Notes: generated from the letters alone by a model not told the origin. 64,000 bases of DNA from Haloferula luteola (GCF_014201715.1 NZ_JACHFD010000011.1:119963-183962), one strand, 5' to 3'; positions 33,852 to 42,877 are shown, numbered from the stretch's first letter. A program made the numbers and translations.

Positions 33852-35456
33852 ATGCTGCGGAGGATGAGTCGTCGGGCGAGAAAGCGAACGGAGAGGGCAC
33901 AGCCCGGGTGGATCAAAGCCTTGTTGGTGGTGGGTTCGGTAGCTTTGGTCGGCATGCTGGCGGCTTGGATCGGGCTGCGGCATTGGCTGCACGGCGAGGA
34001 ATTTCGCCATATGTTGGAACGAGAGGCGGGAAAGGGTCTGAAGGCCGAGGCGACCTTCGGACCGTTTCGCTGGGAGGGCACGACCGTGCGGACTCCGTCG
34101 TTTTCGGCTGCAGGGAGTGAGATCGTGAAGCGAGTGGAGGCGGACCGGATGTCTCTGGACATCGGCTTATCGAAGCTTCGCGATGGGGTGGTGGAATTGC
34201 GCGACGGACGAGTGGGGAGGCTGCTCGTAGAAGTGGAGCCGGGTGCCAAAAAGGAAGCTCAACATTCTCGTGAAGGCGGAGTGCCGGGAGGGGAGACTCC
34301 CAAAAAATCGCCCCGATGGTATGATGGCCTGACTCCGAATGAGGTGGATTTGACGGAGTTGATCGTGGACGAGTCGATCCTCCGCGTGATTCGGCCGGAA
34401 GGCGCATTCACTTTGGAGGGCACCCGATGGCGGATTCAGCCCACCTCGTCCCGCGGGGCCTACGAAGCAACAGGAACCGGAGGGGTGCTGAGTTTCCCTT
34501 GGGAAAAGGTGCCGAGCTGGCATTTGGAGCAAGCACAGCTGCGCTATCAGGAAGACAGGGTGTATTTGAATGAGGCGGTTTTTCGTCTGTTTCAGCGAGC
34601 GATGCTGACGTTGAGCGGCGAATCCAATCTCGCTACTGGGGAGCATGCCTTTGATGGAGATCTGCGGGATGGCGACCTATCGGAGGTGCTTCCGGAGGAC
34701 TGGAAGAAGCGTTTGGACGGAGAGTTTGAGGCTCATATGAAATTCAAGCGGGGGCCCGAACGCGAGGTTGTGGAGGGGCGAGTGAATTTGCAGAACGGCG
34801 TGTTGACTGGGCTTCCGATCCTGGATGCGCTCGGGGCCTATGGGGGAAATCCACGGTTCCGGAGGCTGAATCTCAGCGAAGCATCGACCGATTTCCTCAA
34901 AATGGATGAAACCTTATCCCTCAAGCATCTGGTCCTCTCCAGCGAAGGCCTGATTCGGGTGACCGGCGATGTGGTGATCGGGCCCCATCGCGCGCTTCGT
35001 GGGCAGATCCGGCTCGGCTTGACCCCCGGAACTTTGGCCTTGATCCCCGGTGCTGAGACACAGGTGTTTCGAGCGGGTGAGCGGGGTCTATTGTGGACGA
35101 CCGTGCAATTGTCGGGAACGACCGATGATCCTCACGAGGATCTCACGGCTCGGTTGATTGCGGCAGCGGGACTGCGCATGTTTGAGCAATTGCCAGAGAC
35201 TGGGGAGCGGGTGTTGAAGTTCACGCGTGATGCTGTGTCGCCCGAAATGCTGCAAGGTCTGGCGGAGCATCCCGAGTTGCTGCAGCAGGGGAACGATCTT
35301 CTCAAGCGTGCCCAGCGGGCCATCGATGGGGAAGGAGACCCGATTGAAGAAGCCACGAAGATTCTCCGCGACGGCGCCGATCTTTTTGACGTCGGGAAAA
35401 GCCTATTTGAGAGGATTCGGGAGGAGAGCCAGGAAGCGACCAAGCCGTCTCGATGA
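33852..35456 (+). CDS. AsmA-like membrane-anchored protein
   Basis: A 534-residue protein with a very basic N-terminus (MLRRMSRRARKRTERAQ), one membrane helix (about residues 21-43), then a long beta-rich periplasmic part with the staggered pattern seen in AsmA/TamB/YhdP proteins (ATFGPFRWEGTTVRTPSFSA, LTLSGESNLATGEHAFDGDLRDG, RVTGDVVIGPHRALRGQIRLGLTPG). The C-terminal 100 residues are helical and charged. AsmA-like proteins are implicated in lipid transport or outer-membrane homeostasis. Family identity is by pattern, so confidence is moderate. It is divergent from sufT. Confidence 0.65.
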   Translation: MLRRMSRRARKRTERAQPGWIKALLVVGSVALVGMLAAWIGLRHWLHGEEFRHMLEREAGKGLKAEATFGPFRWEGTTVRTPSFSAAGSEIVKRVEADRMSLDIGLSKLRDGVVELRDGRVGRLLVEVEPGAKKEAQHSREGGVPGGETPKKSPRWYDGLTPNEVDLTELIVDESILRVIRPEGAFTLEGTRWRIQPTSSRGAYEATGTGGVLSFPWEKVPSWHLEQAQLRYQEDRVYLNEAVFRLFQRAMLTLSGESNLATGEHAFDGDLRDGDLSEVLPEDWKKRLDGEFEAHMKFKRGPEREVVEGRVNLQNGVLTGLPILDALGAYGGNPRFRRLNLSEASTDFLKMDETLSLKHLVLSSEGLIRVTGDVVIGPHRALRGQIRLGLTPGTLALIPGAETQVFRAGERGLLWTTVQLSGTTDDPHEDLTARLIAAAGLRMFEQLPETGERVLKFTRDAVSPEMLQGLAEHPELLQQGNDLLKRAQRAIDGEGDPIEEATKILRDGADLFDVGKSLFERIREESQEATKPSR

Positions 35457-35457
35457 G

Positions 35458-36018
35458 TCACTGCACGGTGACTTTTCGCCCCTTTCCCGATTTCCAAGCA
35501 CGCAGGGCGCTTTGGAATATTACATCGAGGTCGGCGCGGTCGAGTACCCGGTATTCGATCATGCCGGCATGCGTGGTGGAGGGGTAGGTTTTCTGGGCCA
35601 TGTTGTGGGCTTCTATGCCGACCTTTCCTGATGCGCGGTCGATCATTTCGCGACCTCGTTCGACGGCGCGGGTGACTCCGCTGAGTTGAGTGGCTTCGGC
35701 CAGCGGTTGAATGAAATAGAATCGGGCGATGGCTCTTCCGGTGGTGTCGATGTTGAGTTCGTTGACCACCAGATTCCCGTCGAGCAGGTATTCCTGCATG
35801 CTGACGGAGCAGATTCGGTTGAGGGCCACGACGTAGGTGCCTCCCGGCAGGCTTGCTTCCCAGAATCCTTGGTCCCCGACCGCGTCGACCGCGTTGGCAT
35901 TCTCACTTGAGGACGAGTCGGTAGTTTCGTCGCCGTTGGTGTCGGAATTGCTAGGCGTTTGCGCGCACAGAGCTTGGAGCAAAAACCCAAAGAGCAGCAA
36001 GAGTGGCAATTTTTTCAT
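35458..36018 (-). CDS. Hypothetical exported protein
   Basis: A 186-residue protein with a signal peptide (MKKLPLLLLFGFLLQALCAQ) followed by a Ser/Asp/Asn-rich acidic linker (residues 22-45) and a domain with LPGGTYVVALNRICSVSMQEYLLDGNLVVNELNIDT. No family was recognised. The stop lies 1 bp from the stop of the convergent AsmA-like gene. The start at 36018 begins the signal peptide; a longer frame to 36081 only adds basic sequence. Confidence 0.72.
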   Translation of the reverse strand: MKKLPLLLLFGFLLQALCAQTPSNSDTNGDETTDSSSSENANAVDAVGDQGFWEASLPGGTYVVALNRICSVSMQEYLLDGNLVVNELNIDTTGRAIARFYFIQPLAEATQLSGVTRAVERGREMIDRASGKVGIEAHNMAQKTYPSTTHAGMIEYRVLDRADLDVIFQSALRAWKSGKGRKVTVQ

Positions 36019-36123
36019 GGATGGGATCGATACTTTACGGGAAATGATGGCCAGCTTCTTCGCAAGTTTTCGTGAAAACAATCAAGGGTTGATGCTCGGA
36101 GCGGTCTCCGCAATCGTTTGTCG

Positions 36124-36588
36124 ATGAAGCGATTTCGTCCCAACGTAGCCGGTTTGATGGTGCGTTCCCAAGGGGACCTGCTGATTTGTGAACGCTGGCA
36201 GATGCCTGGAGCCTGGCAATTTCCCCAAGGAGGAGTGGATGATGGAGAGGCCTTGATCGATGGCTTTCGACGGGAAATTCGCGAGGAAATCGGACTGAAA
36301 CCGGAGACCTATCGGATTCTCGATTCGAAGGGCGGCTACCGTTATCTCTATCCTCCGGAGGTTCGGGAAAAGAAGCTGAAGAAGCACGGCTTCGATGGTC
36401 AGGAACAAACCTATTTCCTTTGCGAACTGAATCCCGGTGCGCCGGAGGTGGATACTCAGCAGAGGCCCCGTGAGTTTGGCCGCCATCGATGGATTTGGCC
36501 GGATGAATTTGATCTCGATTGGGTGCCTGGCTTTAAGCGGTCCGTCTACCGGCAGGTGATGATGGACTTTTTCAAGGTGAAGCTGTGA
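36124..36588 (+). CDS. Nudix hydrolase, RppH-like RNA pyrophosphohydrolase
   Basis: A 154-residue Nudix protein starting RFRPNVAGLMV, with the Nudix box GGVDDGEALIDGFRREIREEIGL (about residues 37-59), which fits G-x5-E-x7-R-E-U-x-E-E-x-G-U. The WQFPQGGVD segment before the box and the QEQTYFLCEL region after it are typical of RppH/diadenosine polyphosphate hydrolases. RppH removes pyrophosphate from mRNA 5' ends and triggers decay. An in-frame TTG two codons upstream (36118) is possible, but ATG 36124 is more likely. It is convergent with the pseudouridine synthase gene. Confidence 0.9.
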   Translation: MKRFRPNVAGLMVRSQGDLLICERWQMPGAWQFPQGGVDDGEALIDGFRREIREEIGLKPETYRILDSKGGYRYLYPPEVREKKLKKHGFDGQEQTYFLCELNPGAPEVDTQQRPREFGRHRWIWPDEFDLDWVPGFKRSVYRQVMMDFFKVKL

Positions 36589-36597
36589 TGGGTGGAG

Positions 36598-37170
36598 TTA
36601 GCGGCCGCGCAGCAGGCGAGATCGGTCATCTCCCGTGATTTCTCTCCATTGCCCTTGCGGGAGGTTGTGAAGATGGAGTGATCCGATCGCCATGCGGATC
36701 AGGCGAAGGGTGGGGTGTCCAACGGCAGCGGTCATGCGGCGGACTTGCCGGTTTTTGCCTTCGATCAGGGTGAGGGAAATCCAGCAATCGGGGATTTCTC
36801 GACGGACACGAATGGGAGGGACTCGGGCAGCGATATCGGGTTGCGGATCGAGCAGATGAGCTTTTGCCGGAGCACAACGATGGCCCTGAATGGTCAGGGA
36901 GCCGTCCGTCAGACGCTGCAATGCGAGCGGTTCGGGGATGCCTTCCACCTGGGCGAAGTACGTTTTGGGCTGCTTGGAACGGGGATGAAGAAGACGATCC
37001 ACCAGGGGTTTTTCGTCGCTCAAAATCAGGAGCCCTTCGGAATCCCGATCCAACCGGCCGATGGGCCAGACCCCACGTGGAAACCCGAACTCTGCCAAGG
37101 TGCGCTGACCAGGATTCTCCGGGGTGAATTGGCTCAGCACATCGAAGGGTTTGTGGAATGCGAGAAGCAT
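36598..37170 (-). CDS. rRNA pseudouridine synthase, RsuA/RluE-like
   Basis: A 190-residue protein without an S4 domain. It begins with LLAFHKPFDVLSQF, has the catalytic motif GRLDRDSEGLLILSD with the conserved aspartate, and ends with the ISLTLIEGKNRQVRRMTAAVGHPTLRLIRMAIGSL block diagnostic for the RsuA/RluB/RluE subgroup. The lack of an S4 domain and the short length point to RluE, which modifies 23S rRNA. The ATG at 37170 starts the domain; the frame extends upstream to 37239 without family features. Confidence 0.9.
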   Translation of the reverse strand: MLLAFHKPFDVLSQFTPENPGQRTLAEFGFPRGVWPIGRLDRDSEGLLILSDEKPLVDRLLHPRSKQPKTYFAQVEGIPEPLALQRLTDGSLTIQGHRCAPAKAHLLDPQPDIAARVPPIRVRREIPDCWISLTLIEGKNRQVRRMTAAVGHPTLRLIRMAIGSLHLHNLPQGQWREITGDDRSRLLRGR

Positions 37171-37267
37171 AGGAACGGGGCCTGAATCAACGTATCTCGA
37201 AGGATTGGGCAAGCAAAGTGCCGAGGAAGGAGTCGCCAAAATCGAGGGTTCCTCAGCCGTCTAAAAC

Positions 37268-37285
37268 ACCCCCCATTTGGGGGGT
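37268..37285. repeat. Perfect C6/G6 hairpin
   Basis: A stem of ACCCCCC and GGGGGGT with an ATTT loop. On the minus strand it is followed by GTTTT, so it could end a minus-strand transcript. On the plus strand there is no T-run. Confidence 0.5.
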
Positions 37286-37841
37286 ATTCGAACTTTTACC
37301 TGTCTTTCCCCTTGACCAGCAACGGGGTAGGAGACAAGGTCCGGGCAGTCCTTCGGGGGCGGTCAATGTGACCCATGCCGAGGTTCTCTCCCCAACATTC
37401 TCCCCCTTATTACCATTGTCGATTAGCGCCAGCTTCACGGTTGCGTTGTGTGACCGCTTGTGTCTTCAACCCGTTCTTGGGAAATTTCCTCGATCGATCG
37501 AAGACAAAGTTCTCCTTCGATCTCACCAGGAATCTCTTGGGATTTTGAGCGGGACTGGAGGTCGTGAGCTGCCGCATCGAAAGGGTCTTGATGGGGTGGA
37601 GGGTCGCCGGGGTGATTCCTGTGATATCCGAACTCGGAGCATTGCTGATGAGGGATATCGATCCGATGTACCAACTCCTTTCCAACAGATTTACACCGCG
37701 CCAGGGACGGCGTGGGTGTAAGGGTGAAGGGCTGGCAGAGGCGCTGCGTCAATGGGCCGGGGGGTCCGAAGACAAAAGCACCAAAAAGCCTCTGCCAGCT
37801 CGAACCTTTCCGCTTTTGATGGGGTGAAGGCCCGATGGCGC

Positions 37842-37861
37842 CTCCCATTTCAACATGGGAG
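37842..37861. repeat. 7-bp inverted repeat upstream of a hypothetical gene
   Basis: CTCCCAT, TTCAAC, ATGGGAG, then TCCACTTTT. It lies 46 bp before the start codon at 37908. It may be a terminator of an upstream transcript or a leader structure. Confidence 0.4.
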
Positions 37862-37907
37862 TCCACTTTTGGAATCCTATCCGCTCACTTCGCATTCAGA
37901 GAAATCA

Positions 37908-38399
37908 ATGAAGCCGATGCCTCCGGTCCCTTCTTGGGAGCCTGATATTGTCCTCCCCATCGATACCATCATGGATCGATTTCGATATTACACCGATGGC
38001 AAACAGGACTTTGTTGTGTTGAAGCATGGAACCTGCGTGGTGATTCCCGAGGGCCTTTCGGAGGATGCCGCTGCAAAAGCCGCGCTTGAGATTGTTTCAG
38101 AGATCTTCGGGTTTCATCCCGATATGAATCCTCTTCCCATGGATGATGGGAACCTTCTGATTTCCTACAATCATCCCGCGTATTCTGTTGTGTTGGAAGA
38201 GGTCACTCAAAAGCACTTCGAGATCATTCGCCAGAATCACCTGAATGCCTTGGCGACGGACGAGGTGCTGATGACTCCGGACGGCCCCAATCGATTCGAC
38301 GATTTCGGAATGAAGGCGCTCTTTGGTCGGTGCTTCTTTTTTATGGACGCGAAGATGCCAGTTGTGACTCACCTTGTTCGCAGATCGAAGAGTGACTGA
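37908..38399 (+). CDS. Hypothetical protein
   Basis: A 163-residue soluble, slightly acidic protein with no signal peptide or membrane helix. Features include VLPIDTIMDRFRYYTDGKQDFVVL, AKAALEIVSEIFGFHPDM and a basic C-terminus (RRSKSD). Codon usage looks coding, with a G/C-rich third position. No family was recognised. It is flanked by gene-poor DNA, with hairpins upstream, which may mean accessory or recently acquired DNA. Confidence 0.72.
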   Translation: MKPMPPVPSWEPDIVLPIDTIMDRFRYYTDGKQDFVVLKHGTCVVIPEGLSEDAAAKAALEIVSEIFGFHPDMNPLPMDDGNLLISYNHPAYSVVLEEVTQKHFEIIRQNHLNALATDEVLMTPDGPNRFDDFGMKALFGRCFFFMDAKMPVVTHLVRRSKSD

Positions 38400-39108
38400 T
38401 CGTCTTGTCGGCTCAGCGAAGCCGGGATCGACATTTTCAGGCGACCCAAAACCACGAATTTTTAGAACTCACCCAACCGACCGTGAAGAGGACCGTACTG
38501 TGGACGGTCTGGGGTGCCAGGGGTCGGCGTGGAGCAAGCTTGCGAGGTGAGTGGGGAGGGATCTTTTTCGTAGGAAGAGGTCGAGGTGGTTTCGGAGGTC
38601 CCGTCAGGCCGACGAGGTGGGCTTCTTTGAGCGGGCACGCTAAGGACGGAGGATATGGCCTCAAGAACCCAGGGGTTGTTCCTCGAAGGCCGATCGGTCG
38701 ACGAATTCATCGCGCTTTGGAAATTTTGAAGATACCGAAGTGCAATTGGGAATGTGATCATTTTGACGACTTTGAGTTAGGGCGAGGAGGTGAGTCGATG
38801 ATGGGGGGAAATCATCGAGTGGGTTTGAGATGCGTTTGTCATTCTTTCGGTGTCTTTGGGCATGATGATTGCTTATGTTGGATGGGTGTTCTTTGTGTAA
38901 ACAGGGGGGCATTGCAGGTGATCGGTCAGGACTCGAGACGGTTGAGTTTTATGCGAAATGCGATCGTTATGTTTTCCCCAAGATGGGTGATCGGAGAAAC
39001 GTCCAAGACGGACAGGTGGCGAAGCCGATTTCAAGGACCGGCCCGTGAGGGTAGGGATGGCTCGCTTGATCAAGAGTTTTGCAAAGCCTTCAGCCATCTC
39101 AAGAGAGG
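38400..39108. other. Gene-poor interval
   Basis: About 710 bp. The plus-strand frame 38405-39112 is open but encodes a Trp/Cys/Gly/Arg-rich sequence without domain features, and is judged non-coding. The stretch 38700-38900 is less GC-rich than its surroundings. No terminator or repeat of note was found. Confidence 0.4.
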
Positions 39109-39468
39109 ATGAGAAGATCGAGAAAAACACCAAGATTGCCGACGGTGGCGTTTCATTCTTTAGAGCGTTTTGGACGGGTACTGCAGGCTCTGCGCGGGTT
39201 GGAGCTATCGGTCAGTGCGATTCAGGTGTTTCTGGTCCTCGCCAAGACGGATCGCCATATTTCAGCGCTTAGCGACCTTGCTCGGCGGGTCGAAGTTTCG
39301 AAGACCTTGGTGACGCATATTGCTAATCGGATGGAGGCGCTCGGGCTAGGCGCGCGTACCGAACCTCAAGGGGATCGGCGCTTTTGTTCGTTCCGTTTGA
39401 GTCCCAAAGGGGTGGAACTCGCTCGGTCCATGGAAGCGTATCTTGCGGGTGAGGCGGATACCTTTTGA
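39109..39468 (+). CDS. MarR-like winged-helix regulator
   Basis: A 119-residue protein. The core matches a MarR winged helix-turn-helix: LELSVSAIQVFLVLAKTD, LARRVEVSKTLVTHIANRMEALGL (recognition helix region) and the wing with EPQGDRRFCSFRLSPKGVEL. The N-terminal dimerisation helix is short, and the protein is smaller than typical MarR members (about 140-150 residues). The start is uncertain: ATG 39109 has a purine-rich AGAGAGG immediately before it, and an in-frame TTG at 39079 is an alternative. No target gene is adjacent, so the regulon is unknown. Confidence 0.72.
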   Translation: MRRSRKTPRLPTVAFHSLERFGRVLQALRGLELSVSAIQVFLVLAKTDRHISALSDLARRVEVSKTLVTHIANRMEALGLGARTEPQGDRRFCSFRLSPKGVELARSMEAYLAGEADTF

Positions 39469-39639
39469 TGAACGGGTCGGAATAGGCGAAGTGGAACGAA
39501 ACCGTTCAGGGATGAGAAAAAGCAGGCCGCGGGACGCCGCGATGGAAAATTTTTTTCAAACTGAAAGGCGGGGAAATCGTATGGAGGCTTCTCTGAGCGT
39601 TTGATTGTCAGGATTTCATAAAATTTCAGTCAAGGAGAC

Positions 39640-39862
39640 GAGACCCTAAGGGAGCGCGGGGATTACGTGATGACGTTACGTAAATCTCACCGAAAGCATG
39701 CTAGCCCCTACCTGTCGACAAGGGAGGGACAACCCTTGGAGATAACCGCCAATTTAGCCGAGGCAACATCGCGCTTGGGGGAGCGCCGCCTCGATGCCTT
39801 CGGTTGGTGTGTTGGGGGGCGCGGTGAGACCTAGGGGGGATCACCGCGCCTCCCGTTTTTTT
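39640..39862 (+). ncRNA. Candidate structured RNA ending in a strong terminator
   Basis: A row of hairpins in non-coding DNA: a near-palindrome around ACGTGATGACGTTACGT (39661-39686), AAGGG/CCCTT (39720-39737), a two-part stem CGAGGC/GCCTCG with inner GCGCT/AGCGC (39759-39793), and a terminal GGCGCGGTGA/TCACCGCGCC stem followed by TCCC and seven T residues. No known RNA family was recognised (not SRP RNA, tmRNA or RNase P by motif). The transcript would run toward the convergent ffh gene. Confidence 0.38.
39818..39862 (+). terminator. Strong Rho-independent terminator
   Basis: GGCGCGGTGA pairs perfectly with TCACCGCGCC over 10 bp around a loop of about 13 nt, followed by TCCCGTTTTTTT. There is no plus-strand gene immediately upstream apart from the MarR-like gene, which ends about 350 bp earlier. 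Confidence 0.85.
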
Positions 39863-40075
39863 AGGCTCGCGATCTCCCATTGGGACTAGGCGAGCCGTCG
39901 GGTTGATTTCGAGGTGGGGATTTCCCGGGTGAGACGGTGTCCGATGGAGAGAGCGGGGTGGCGGGAGGGGGAGAAGAAGAAAAGTCTCGTCGTCGCCGTA
40001 GGTTTTTGTTTTTCAGAAGATTCCCCAGAGAACAGGGATTTCTTTTTCTGCGGGGAATCGATTTTGAAACCCTTG

Positions 40076-40112
40076 AAAAAACCCGACTGGTGCCGCCTTC
40101 TGGTAGGGCGGC
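40076..40112 (-). terminator. Possible terminator after ffh
   Basis: On the minus strand, GCCGCC pairs with GGCGGC around a 9-nt loop, then ten bases and six T residues follow. The distance between stem and T-run is longer than usual, so this is tentative. It lies about 105 bp downstream of the ffh stop. Confidence 0.4.
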
Positions 40113-40216
40113 TCCGATGGCTTTTGTCACGGTGTGTTCGTCCGAAATGGCGTCGACTTCATCGTCGATGCCAGAAGCGGAGGGCGCGCCGCTGAGGGCG
40201 TCTGGGCCGAATCGGC

Positions 40217-41698
40217 TTAGCGCTTCTTGGGAGGGAGACCTTTGAGGAGGCTGTCGATGTCGCCGAGATCGCCGAGCTGGCTCATATCGGGCATGCCGCC
40301 TTTGCCGAGACCGGGAAATCCACCCATGCCCGGGAATCCACCCTTGCCGGCTTTGCCTTTGCCCATTCCAGGCATGCCACCTCCGAGGCCGCCCATCATT
40401 TTCTGCATTTTTCCTGGGGAGCGCATCATCTTGCGCATCTCCCCAAACTGTTTCAGGAGACGATTGACTTCGATGATGTCGACTCCGGATCCGGCGGCAA
40501 TGCGACGGCGGCGAGAGGCTTTGATGATTTCAGGACGGCGACGTTCGTCGGGAGTCATCGAGAGAACGATGGCCTCGGTGCGCTTCATGCGTTTGGGGTC
40601 GAATGCCGCATCGGGAAGCTGTTTCTTGATCTTGTTGAAGCCGGGGAGGAGGCCCATCAGGCCTTTCATGTCGCCCAGCTTGGAGATCATCTTCATCTGG
40701 TCGAGGAAGTCGTAGAAATCGAATTTTCCGGAGGCCAGTCGCTCCATCGATTTCATGGCATCTTTCTCGTCGATGCGGGCAGCGACTTGCTCGACCATGC
40801 CGACCACGTCCCCCATGCCGAGGATGCGGTCTGCCATGCGGTCGGGGTGGAATTCGAAGAGTTGATCCAGTTTCTCGCCTTCGCCGACGTATTTGATGGG
40901 CTTTCCGGTGACGGCCCGCATGGAGAGCGCGGCTCCGCCTCGGGCGTCGGAATCCAGCTTGGTGAGGATGATTCCCGAGATGGAAACGGCCTCATCGAAG
41001 TGGCGGGCCACAGACACGGCTCCTTGGCCGGTGGCGGCGTCGGCCACCAACAAGGTTTCTCCGGGCGTGAGGAAGCTGTGGAGGCGCTGAAGTTCTTGGA
41101 CGAGGCGTTCGTCGATCTCCTGGCGGCCAGCGGTGTCAAAGATCAGGACGTCGTGGGTTTGGTTGGAGGCCCAGGAGAGGGCGTCCTGAGCCACTTTGAC
41201 GACATCCGATTCGCTGGTATCCGGGGTATAGACCGGGACGCCGACTTGTCCGCCGACGGTGGCGAGCTGATCGATGGCGGCGGGCCGATAGAGGTCACAG
41301 GCGACGAGAAGCGGTTTGCGACCTTCGCGCTTGAGGCGTCCCGCGAGCTTGGCAGCGGTGGTGGTTTTACCGGCACCATTCAGGCCGCAAAGAAGGATGC
41401 GTGCAGGTGCTTCAAGATTCAGCGGCACTTGGTCGCCCCCGAGAAGTTCGGCAAGTTCGTCGTGGAAGATTTTGACGATTTGTTCTCCGGGTTTGACGGC
41501 TTTGAGCACCTCGGTGCCCATGGCCTTTTCTTTGACGTGCTCGATGAAGGTTTTGGCCACGGTGAACTCGACATCGGCCTCCAACAGGGCCAGGCGAATT
41601 TCTTTGAGAGCATCGGTGATGTTCTTTTCAGAGATTTTCCCAACCCCACGGAGGTTGCGGAAGGTCTTGTCGAGGGAATCGGAGAGCGAAGCGAACAT
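40217..41698 (-). CDS. ffh: Signal recognition particle protein Ffh
   Basis: A 493-residue SRP54-type GTPase. The N domain is followed by the G domain with GLNGAGKTTTAAKLAG (G1), DTAGRQEIDE (G3) and TKLDSDARGGAALS (G4), then the methionine-rich M domain (MKSMERLASGKFDFYDFLDQMKMISKLG) and a Gly/Met/Lys-rich tail (GGLGGGMPGMGKGKAGKG). With SRP RNA it targets nascent membrane and secreted proteins to FtsY. The length is a little above average because of the tail. The usual rpsP neighbour is absent. Confidence 0.97.
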   Translation of the reverse strand: MFASLSDSLDKTFRNLRGVGKISEKNITDALKEIRLALLEADVEFTVAKTFIEHVKEKAMGTEVLKAVKPGEQIVKIFHDELAELLGGDQVPLNLEAPARILLCGLNGAGKTTTAAKLAGRLKREGRKPLLVACDLYRPAAIDQLATVGGQVGVPVYTPDTSESDVVKVAQDALSWASNQTHDVLIFDTAGRQEIDERLVQELQRLHSFLTPGETLLVADAATGQGAVSVARHFDEAVSISGIILTKLDSDARGGAALSMRAVTGKPIKYVGEGEKLDQLFEFHPDRMADRILGMGDVVGMVEQVAARIDEKDAMKSMERLASGKFDFYDFLDQMKMISKLGDMKGLMGLLPGFNKIKKQLPDAAFDPKRMKRTEAIVLSMTPDERRRPEIIKASRRRRIAAGSGVDIIEVNRLLKQFGEMRKMMRSPGKMQKMMGGLGGGMPGMGKGKAGKGGFPGMGGFPGLGKGGMPDMSQLGDLGDIDSLLKGLPPKKR

Positions 41699-41743
41699 GA
41701 AGAGTCAGGAGAGAAAGTTGGGTGACAAGAAAGGGGCGCGATA

Positions 41744-42877
41744 TCAGTGGAGCGGCATGTAAGAGCCTTCGGGATCGATGCGGAAGGCCCAACGCAGGGG
41801 TTCTTCCGGGGTGGTTCCATCTTTCCTCTTCCACGAGACATGGACCTGGCAGGCTTCCCGGCGGAGGGGGCGATTGATTTTCCAGCTCAACTTCGATGTG
41901 GAGGGGTCAAAAACGGCGGGGACCGTTCCAAAACCACTGATTTCCATGTGCAGGCTGGAGGGATCGATATCGCCAGCATCGGAGAGGTCGGCGGCGATGG
42001 TTGGCAAGCGCTCCTCGATCATGGCGCCGGGTTCGGGGCTGACGGGATAGGGGAGGGGCTTGGACGTGGCGAGACTGACCGAGGATCCGGCGACCCCGCC
42101 GGCACCAAAGCGGGTGGCCAGATCGAAGATGGGATCGTGAGTTCCAAGAACGACGTAGCGGGGAAGTTGCAGGTCATCGCTATCGCGAGTGACTTTACCC
42201 GGGAGCACCGTGAAGAGGTAGCGATAGCCCAGTTCGTGAGCGATCGGGTACATTTCCTGAGTGTGGAAGCCGCCCGGATAGGCGTAGGTGGTGACCTCGG
42301 TGTGGAAGTGTTCGTCGAGGAAATGCTTGGATTCTCCGAACTCCGTGCGGAGGAACGCCTCGTAGTCCGCAGGTCCCTTTTTGCGATGGGATTTGACGGT
42401 GGCGGGGTAGGGGTGGGTGACGGAGTGGGAGCCAAGTTCCGCGCCGTTTTTCTGCATCTCTTCGACCATCGAGGTGGTCAGCGCTTTGCTGCCGCCATCG
42501 ATGTAGTTTTTGTAGAGGAAGAGGGTGAAGGGATACTGGAATTCTTTGAGGATGGGGTAGGCGTCGGTGTAGACGGCTTTCCAGCCGTCATCGATGGTGA
42601 TGACGGCGCACTGCTTGGGGATGGATTTCTCCCCTTGGCGCCAAGCGATGAAGTCGGACATCGGAATCACGGGGATGCCGAGATCCTGAAGTGTCTGCAT
42701 TTGCTGGCGGAATTTGGAGGTCCGAATGCGCATTTCCGTTTCCGGTTCGGTCTCGGAAAAATCATGATAACCGAGGACGGAAACCCTGACTCCGTCGTCG
42801 CCCGAGGGAGCCGCGGCGGTGGCCGGGATTCGGGAGCCGAGAAGGAAGCTCAGGAGAAGGACGAAGACGCGTGGCAT
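41744..42877 (-). CDS. Exported polysaccharide deacetylase
   Basis: A 377-residue protein with a signal peptide (MPRVFVLLLSFLLGSRIPATAAA). The NodB-type deacetylase domain has ITIDDGWKAVYTDAYPIL (catalytic Asp and metal Asp), GSHSVTHPY (metal-binding His pair) and YAYPGGFHTQEMY (motif 3). It would remove N-acetyl groups from a surface polysaccharide or peptidoglycan. The C-terminal part (about residues 265-377) is a beta-rich domain without recognised family. It lies 45 bp downstream of ffh on the same strand, so co-transcription is possible. Confidence 0.9.
   Translation of the reverse strand: MPRVFVLLLSFLLGSRIPATAAAPSGDDGVRVSVLGYHDFSETEPETEMRIRTSKFRQQMQTLQDLGIPVIPMSDFIAWRQGEKSIPKQCAVITIDDGWKAVYTDAYPILKEFQYPFTLFLYKNYIDGGSKALTTSMVEEMQKNGAELGSHSVTHPYPATVKSHRKKGPADYEAFLRTEFGESKHFLDEHFHTEVTTYAYPGGFHTQEMYPIAHELGYRYLFTVLPGKVTRDSDDLQLPRYVVLGTHDPIFDLATRFGAGGVAGSSVSLATSKPLPYPVSPEPGAMIEERLPTIAADLSDAGDIDPSSLHMEISGFGTVPAVFDPSTSKLSWKINRPLRREACQVHVSWKRKDGTTPEEPLRWAFRIDPEGSYMPLH

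Larger units (their letters stand above)
37171..37907. other. Gene-poor interval with two hairpins
   Basis: This 737-bp stretch has open frames on both strands but none with family features. It contains a perfect 7-bp stem of A plus six C residues (37268-37285) that on the minus strand is followed by GTTTT, and a perfect 7-bp inverted repeat CTCCCAT/ATGGGAG at 37842-37861 followed on the plus strand by TCCACTTTT, 47 bp upstream of the next gene. Confidence 0.4.
39469..40216. other. Non-coding interval between MarR-like gene and ffh
   Basis: About 750 bp without a convincing gene. It holds an AT-rich stretch (39545-39560, 39608-39632), the multi-hairpin segment described separately (39640-39862), and a purine-rich stretch at 39945-39985. 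A small plus-strand frame at 39937-40245 overlaps the ffh stop and is rejected. No SRP RNA motif was seen, although ffh is adjacent. Confidence 0.4.

Noticed and set aside
38405..39112. 235-codon plus-strand frame
   Set aside because: Its composition is rich in Trp, Cys, Gly and Arg with no domain pattern, and it overlaps the MarR-like gene start.
39640..39862. SRP RNA gene next to ffh
   Set aside because: The conserved GGAAGGAAGCAG-type tetraloop region of SRP RNA was not found.
39937..40245. 102-codon plus-strand frame
   Set aside because: It is of low complexity (Arg, Phe and Ser runs) and overlaps the ffh 3' end on the other strand.
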